64,000 bases of DNA from assembly GCA_029706075.1 (NCBI GenBank), contig JAINUG010000020.1, positions 5,671,860-5,735,859 of the forward strand, in the 5' to 3' direction. This stretch comes from Aldrovandia affinis. Lineage: Eukaryota > Chordata > Actinopteri > Notacanthiformes > Halosauridae. The position numbers were made by a program, and so were the translations under genes. Below the pieces are notes generated by a model. That model made no database searches, was not told the DNA's origin, and saw only the letters and a list, made by a program, of their open reading frames with translations. Of this stretch, positions 57,970-64,000 are shown piece by piece; the stretch's first letter is position 1; the number at the start of each line of letters is the position of its first letter.

Positions 57970-58309
57970 CACAAACACACAAAGGAGGCAGTCAGTCCCA
58001 TCTCCAAGAAACAAGAGCTGTGGGATACTGGAGACAAGTATGGCCACTGCTCATATCATTAAAATAAAACAAACAGCGTTTTAGTGAAATAAGTGTTAGG
58101 ACACCCAAGCCCAATGGCACAATATTTCCAGGCTATTTTGATGATGAAATCAGCATATTTGTCCCACTTCTGTAAAATCCACAAATTCCTAGAATGATAA
58201 CATTTTCGAATGACTATAGGCGTTAATCTGCTAGTATGAAAACATGCAGTCATTAACATGTATATGTCCATCCAAGAAACCATCATCTCTAGTGCATATA
58301 TATATATAC

Positions 58310-58426
58310 CTCTAGTGTGTCTATGTAGCTAACATTATATGTAGGCATGTGAAATTGTGCAATACTCTTTTCCTCGGCATCGTAAATCATCTTATCGACA
58401 TGCTTAAGGAATTCCTTAAGGCCCGC
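58310..58426 (-). CDS. candidate 39-codon internal exon of unknown gene
   Basis: A minus-strand phase-0 exon with acceptor gtggcgcag and donor gtatat. It reads AGLKEFLKHVDKMIYDAEEK then SIAQFHMPTYNVSYIDTLE. Composition looks like real protein and only this frame is open. I do not recognise the family. Its phase would allow splicing onto dstyk exon A, but it does not resemble the DSTYK N-terminus as I recall it. It could be an alternative dstyk exon, an exon of another minus-strand gene, or chance. Confidence 0.4.
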
Positions 58427-58990
58427 CTGCGCCACACAGCAAGAGCGACTTTGCCCCCCGTGGCACTGCACACACAACCGGAGCTGGGCTGGGAGCGCGT
58501 CGTTCACGCAGAAACGTAATTAACAAGTTCCTGCTTTCGTCCCCTTGGCATCCAACAACAAAAAAAAAAAAAAAAAGGGCAGGTGTTGCTTTGCCGGGAC
58601 GGTGCAAATTTAGCGAAGAGCTGAGAGAGGCTCTGAAGCCCCATTTAGCGCTCAGTAAACAGAACAGCATCCTACGGCGTCACACATACTGGCTACAGTA
58701 CAGCCCAATTGAAAATAATTTAAGCCACTGCTCTCTCTCAATGCCGGCCATTCTATTTTGGCATTTGGTACAAATTCACTCGTGATTTGCACCCTACATT
58801 AAACAAATGTAGCAAGGCTATGAGCAGTTACCAAACATAAGTGCACTCGGTGTGTAACTGAAAGACAATTAAGGCGCTTACGCTTTCAGAACTAAAAGAA
58901 AACTAAAACAACTCCAGAGATGACGCAATAAGAGATTACTTATTTCTTTGGCGGCTGACTTGACCAGGTTTCCTACTAGATTGCCTAAAC

Positions 58991-61411
58991 CAGGGGTGCC
59001 CAACCTTTTTAGACATGATATACTTTTTCATTTGCCAACCTGAGGAGATCTACCAGTCCCAGTTTAGAGCCCTGACACGACAAACGAAACGGAGGTTCCT
59101 GTGAAAGCTCCCAGAGTGTGGGCCTATCACTATAATACCCAGCTGCACACATCAAATAAAAGCTACTCTTATACTGCAGTGGACTAATAAAATGTATTCC
59201 ATTTTGGAAAAGGGAAAATTAATTCATTACCTACCTTAGTGTAACCTTTGGCACTGGGAGGAGGCAGCTAGTTTCTCATAGTCAGGGCAGTAGCAGCTGG
59301 TTGCAAGTCTCAGGCAGGCTACTAGGTGGTCATCTGTCATGGTAGATCTGTACTTGGACTTTATGATCTTCATGTGAGAGAATGCAGATTCACAGAGGTA
59401 GGTTGACCCCAAAAAGGGCTGACAAGTAAAAGCCACACCTTCTTATGTTGGGATACTTCTCCTCCAACGGTAGCTCCCAGAACTCACCCTTCATCTGTGG
59501 TTGCCCTGGATTTCATCTGAATGTCATTTTGAAGGGTGAGAATTTCTCCACTGCAGTTGTGTCCAGGTGGAAGACTGATCCCACTTTGGAGGCAATGTCA
59601 TCCACATCTATATCTGTGCCAAACGGAAAACACATACATGTGGCAACAGACTCAAGTGACGCAAAGTAAATGAAGCTTCTGTCAAACTCTGATGAGATGC
59701 TCTGAACTTGCTCAATGTAACGTGCACTGTCAAGCTTCACTGTGTCTTTGCCCTGACACTCAAGTTCTGAATGCATATTTTGAAAGCTTGTAGTTGTAGC
59801 AGTTGTAGCTTGCGTTTAAAAGTGTTCACAGAGCTGATCATGTCTATTACATTGTTGTTGTTTTCCTTGCAGCTCTACATTCAGTTCATTCAGCATGTCA
59901 GTAAGGTCAGTAATGAGCGCTAAATCCAGGAGCCACTGCTCGTCTTCTAGCTGTGCATATTCTGCATGTTTAAAGAGCTTGAGAATCTCTGATTTCAGGC
60001 GATAGCTCCCTAAATCTTGCCAAAAATTTACCTTTGCGTAGCCACCGCACATCAGCATGCAGAGGCAAGTCCGTGTGTCCAGCGTCAGACTCCTCCATGT
60101 GAGAGCGGAAGAGCCTCCTTTGCAGACTTCTTGCCCGAGTCGAACACACAATCTTCATCGCAACATCCTTCGCCTCTTTCATGTTTAAAATCTTTGTGAA
60201 CGATGCAATGATAATGAATAGAGTCCAGAAAAGAGTCACTTTGTTTGCACAATCCAATGACGCCACTAGTACGGCCTACCGTAGCGGGTGCCCCATCAGT
60301 GGTAATGGAGAAAAGCGTACAAATGGGCAGTTGGATCTTGTTAGCGAACTCCATGAAAGCTTGAAAAATATCTTCTCCCCGTGTATGTCCTTTCAGTGGC
60401 AAAATGGTGAGTAGTTCCTCTTTCGCACTCATGTCCTCGAACACCATTCTAATGAAAAGACATAACTGCGCCACGTCCACCATATCGGCCGACTCGTTGA
60501 ACTGAAGGGAGAAACAGTCACACGCGCCAATATCCTTCTTCAGTCGATCCTCGAGGTCCTCACATTGCCATTTCCTCACATCGCAGTGTCACTGCGATTC
60601 TGGATAATTGAATGTCCTTGATAGCAGCCACGATTCCAGTCTTATTCTTAAAATCCCCAAACAGCGAGTCTGCAGCCTCGGTAAATGCCTCCTTCGCCAT
60701 CTCTCCATCTTTGAATGACCTTTTGTGTTTAGTAAGAACGTGACTCACACAATATGATGCTATGGTCACTGCCTTTCCTCTGCTATTAGGCTTCGTGAAA
60801 ATGGACTGCTGTGCCGCTAGTTGAGATTTCAGTTCTTGTACCTTTCTTTTTCGTAGTTGACTCTTGGCTGGGAAATCCCTCTCATGGGTTTTGTGCGTGG
60901 TTTTGAAATGCCGTTCTAGGTTGCCCTTCTTTGCGATGGAGATGCTAGCATGGCAGATGAGACACACACATTTTGAGTTTGACATAACAAAGAAATAATC
61001 CTCCTCCCATTCCTTGTGGAAATGATACGTTTTCTGTCTCTTTGTATCCATCCCAGTATTCATCTTTGGTTTGATTTTGGATATTTTACCAAAAACGCAA
61101 CAAATAAGAATCAATGCTGCACTAGCCAGTGCACTCTCCTCCATGCACGTCTTGACATTTGATTGAGGTTACGCCTTCACGTAAGGAACGTAAACATAGG
61201 ACGGCCCTTGAACTATACAACAAAATAAGTGGGCAGGGACTGGTCAGATTTAATGTGAATCCAGTTCATGGCCTTACAGGCATTGATGTGTGGAGTGATG
61301 AGTGGAGGATTGTCAAAAATGCTAATAGGCATATTGATTTTATACTTTTTCCAACAATCATCACGCGATCGACCGGCAAGCACTCCACGATCGACTGGTT
61401 GGGCACCCCTG
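58991..61411 (-). mobile_element. complete hAT transposon with 8-bp target duplication, transposase broken
   Basis: Terminal inverted repeats CAGGGGTGCCCAACC are perfect over 15 bp, and GCCTAAAC is duplicated at 58983-58990 and 61412-61419. The minus strand carries a transposase in pieces: an N-terminal BED-type zinc finger (CLICHASISIAKKGNLERHF, then TTH) at about 60560-61144, middle parts at 59816-60579, and the C-terminal dimerisation region (CESAFSHMKIIKSKYRSTMT) at 59236-59436. At least four frame changes separate the pieces. Similar transposases gave rise to host genes such as ZBED5 and SCAND3. Confidence 0.93.
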
Positions 61412-61419
61412 GCCTAAAC

Positions 61420-61809
61420 AATACAATCATTACAAGAACAAGAACACCACATCCATAAACAGACAAGATGTCTTTTTTTATTCGTTTCTTGAAGCTATCG
61501 CTCTACAGGGCTTTGTATGAGTTTGTTTACTTGAACGTACAAACATTCAAAAAGACCATATTCGAGGTCTCCTTTAATACAATTGCATATTAAAGGAAAC
61601 CTCTATGCTTTCTATGCTGTTAATCTACCTCAATTGCCTCTGTACTTACTGTACTAAAGTGCTGTGCTAAAGTACTTACTGTACTAAAGTCTCCAATCTT
61701 ATCCGAGAAGGGCCGGGTGCAGGTTTTTGTTCTAACCCAGCACTAAAACACCCGATTCAACTAAACAGGGACTTCAACCAAGACCTTGCCTATACGAACG
61801 CACACGCAC
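61420..61809. other. no recognised feature
   Basis: Short AT-rich stretch between the hAT element and the Tc1-like element. Confidence 0.5.
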
Positions 61810-62694
61810 GGGGTAGACAATATAATGGAAACACCAAATGAAAAAGGACTAATATTTTTGAGCCACTAAATCACCACTAATATCAATACGAATGATCAAT
61901 GTTTCTCTGCGGTAAAAAAAATACATTTTTAAATCAACACCTTAATATGCACATTTCTAAAGCAGAAGATATCGAACAGACTTTGAAAGAGGTCAAATAG
62001 TTGGCGCCTGAATTCCAGGTGCATCGCTCACAGAAAAAGCTAAATGACTTAATGTGTCAAGGAGAACAGTGTCAAATCACAACGACTCCTGAGAAGTAAT
62101 ATGGTCTGATCCTTTTACTCTTTCCCCTACATCTGGACGAGTTTATGCTTAGAGAAAGCCAAAGGAAGACTTCAACCTACATTGCCTGTTCCCAACTGTT
62201 ATACATGGTGGTGGATCTGTTATGGAATGGCCAGCTATCTCGTGGGAGTCACTGAGTCCGATTATTACTCTGCATGGTAGAATTACAGCCAAGGAATACA
62301 AAGCCGTTTCAGGCAACCAGGTGCACCGCAAGGTGCAATCATCGTTTCCTCAAGATCCCATCCCCTTAAGTCCATGACAATAACGCCCCAATACACACTG
62401 CTAAACGGATTCAAGAGTGGTTTCATGAACACAATGATGAAGTCAAACACCTTCCGTGGCCTCCCCAATCACCAGATCTAAACATAATTTAACTGCTATT
62501 GGAGGTTCTGGAAAGTAGAGGGGATAGAAAGTATAGTAATTCCCACCGCCAGGTCCAATGTCCTAGAAACAGTTCAAAATGTGTATAACAGCATTCCAAG
62601 GAGGATTGAAACTGTTCTGAAGGTAAATGGACGCCCAATTATTTAATAAATATTCATATATTGTTTTGTTTTTCCATGATTTTGTCCACCTCCT
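61810..62694 (+). mobile_element. Tc1-like transposon, degenerate
   Basis: The left end GGGGTAGACAATATAATGGA and the right end (inverse of AGGAGGTGGACAAAAT near 62694) form imperfect inverted repeats. The region 62360-62480 encodes on the plus strand a DNNAPIHTAKRI-like stretch and WPPQSPDLN, from the Tc1 DDE domain. Stops and frameshifts are frequent. Confidence 0.8.
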
Positions 62695-64000
62695 ATATAC
62701 ATGTATAGAGAGAGAGATAGAGAGAAAGAAAGAGAGATAAAAATGCATGCATATTCAGTTAATCTTCACAATGGTACTTAAAAATCATACTAAAAACAGG
62801 GAGGGGCTGTATATTCTGTACAGTGTATATTGTATCTTATACAATATAACTTAAATGACATAAAAAGTGGAACTCTTAAGCACTTTAAGTCAATGTTTTG
62901 CCACTAACTGGTATGTCATTCTGAAACTCGGAGGCTAACTAAATTAAAATGCACACCAAGGAGGATTCCAGTAATTCAAATGCAGTCAGAAACCAGAAGG
63001 GTGGCACCACTCTACTTCAGACAAATAAGTTCATTGTACTTCCAGTTTGTCATCCCGGGCATCCCGGTTTAGTGTGTCTCTCTGTGTGTGTGTGCCACGA
63101 GAACTACAGTCCTTATGGCAACAACTTAATGTGCAGCATGAATGAGCTTGCACATGCTTTTTGATGAGACTGAGCATGGAGATCATTTTCCATGTTTTTG
63201 CAGGTCGCCCCCCTCATAGGCACAAGACCGGATGTTGTTTCTTCAGTCTTACGTAAAGAGACAATTGCATTCTTTAAATCAAATACAGGGTTTATAAGTT
63301 ACAACTTTTTTTATTTGAATTTGCACTGAAAATAAGATCTGTCCCCCACCCACTAAAAACAAAGACAGAAAGATCTGCAAACAAGCTTTGCAGCTGAATC
63401 CTGTTACTGCAAGTCCAAACACAACAGGTAATCCTATACCGACTCTATACACAACTGTCGATCAGACAACAATGAGCAATTATTTTACTTGCCATTGCTC
63501 AATTACCAGGAGTGGACAGGTTCAGCTTTACAACAATTCGTATGTGAATTTGCATGCAGATTTTCTGTGTGTCAACTGCAGGCTATGGGCCCATTCAACT
63601 GCATGTGCCATTCAATATGGCTGCAGCACAGTATACACTTCCCATGAGGACATAGAACTGACAACAATTATTTAACTACATCATGTGGCAGATTTTTATG
63701 AGGGGGAGGGAAAAAAAAATCTAATCTAAATGCTAAACATCTACTCACTGCCCTCAGTTGTCCAGAATGAAACACTGGACAACGTTGAAATGGCATGGAA
63801 TCTTACCCTTGTAAAATTAATTTGAATTAGCCTCAAAAGGACAGTTTTCAGAATACTGGAGACAGTGAAGCCATACTGCCCCTTGTGCAACAGCACCTAC
63901 AGAGGCTTACTGTAATGTTGTAGGTGAGAATAATACATTTACGGGTCAAGTCATTCTCTATTCTATTCTTAGCAAAGCTAAACAGCTGATAGGAGGTGGT
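62695..64000. other. no recognised feature to the right edge
   Basis: AT-rich, with a short GA-rich run at 62706-62736. Neither dstyk 5' exons nor another gene could be recognised. Confidence 0.5.

Noticed and set aside
60560-61144. BED-finger protein as a domesticated host gene
   Set aside because: It lies within intact hAT ends and its frame is broken before the catalytic domain, so it is a transposon remnant and not a domesticated gene.

Overview
This is vertebrate nuclear DNA, almost certainly from a ray-finned (teleost) fish. Genes are split into short exons with GT-AG introns. The window is full of fish-type interspersed repeats: tRNA-derived SINEs, LINE tails, Tc1, hAT, pogo and Harbinger elements, plus very long dinucleotide microsatellites. 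Both recognisable genes are vertebrate. Nothing bacterial, archaeal or viral was seen, and there is no operon or CRISPR array.

Layout. (1) 522-28085, plus strand: the 3' half of celsr2, an adhesion GPCR and flamingo/planar-cell-polarity cadherin. Twenty-eight consecutive exons can be placed. Their intron phases agree at every junction and give about 1,435 codons. They run from the end of the first laminin-G domain through EGF, laminin-G, EGF, laminin-EGF, hormone-receptor, GAIN/GPS, seven-pass membrane and cytoplasmic domains. The cadherin repeats and first EGFs lie left of the window. (2) 28086-36900: the celsr2 3'UTR, then intergenic DNA with a Harbinger element (32525-33992, with a LINE fragment nested in it) and a pogo/Tigger-like element (35105-36041). 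(3) 36901-54203, minus strand: the last 12 exons of dstyk (dual serine/threonine and tyrosine protein kinase), about 721 codons including the whole kinase domain. The 5' exons were not found. The two genes are convergent (tail to tail). (4) 54204-64000: probably upstream intron of dstyk or intergenic DNA. It holds Tc1 remnants, a complete but mutated hAT element with a perfect 8-bp target duplication (58991-61411), and one unidentified minus-strand exon candidate (58310-58426).

The two genes have no obvious joint function. CELSR2 acts at the cell surface in planar polarity, neuronal migration and ciliogenesis. DSTYK is a cytoplasmic kinase. The most unusual signals concern repeats at splice sites: a GC-AG intron whose acceptor tract is a 200-bp CT microsatellite, a donor copied into a run of decoy donors, introns made mostly of minisatellite, and a 34-bp minisatellite of 23 units that stops about 15 bp from a dstyk donor. 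I did not find a convincing new biological system. Identifications rest on recalled family sequence and visible motifs, not on a search.
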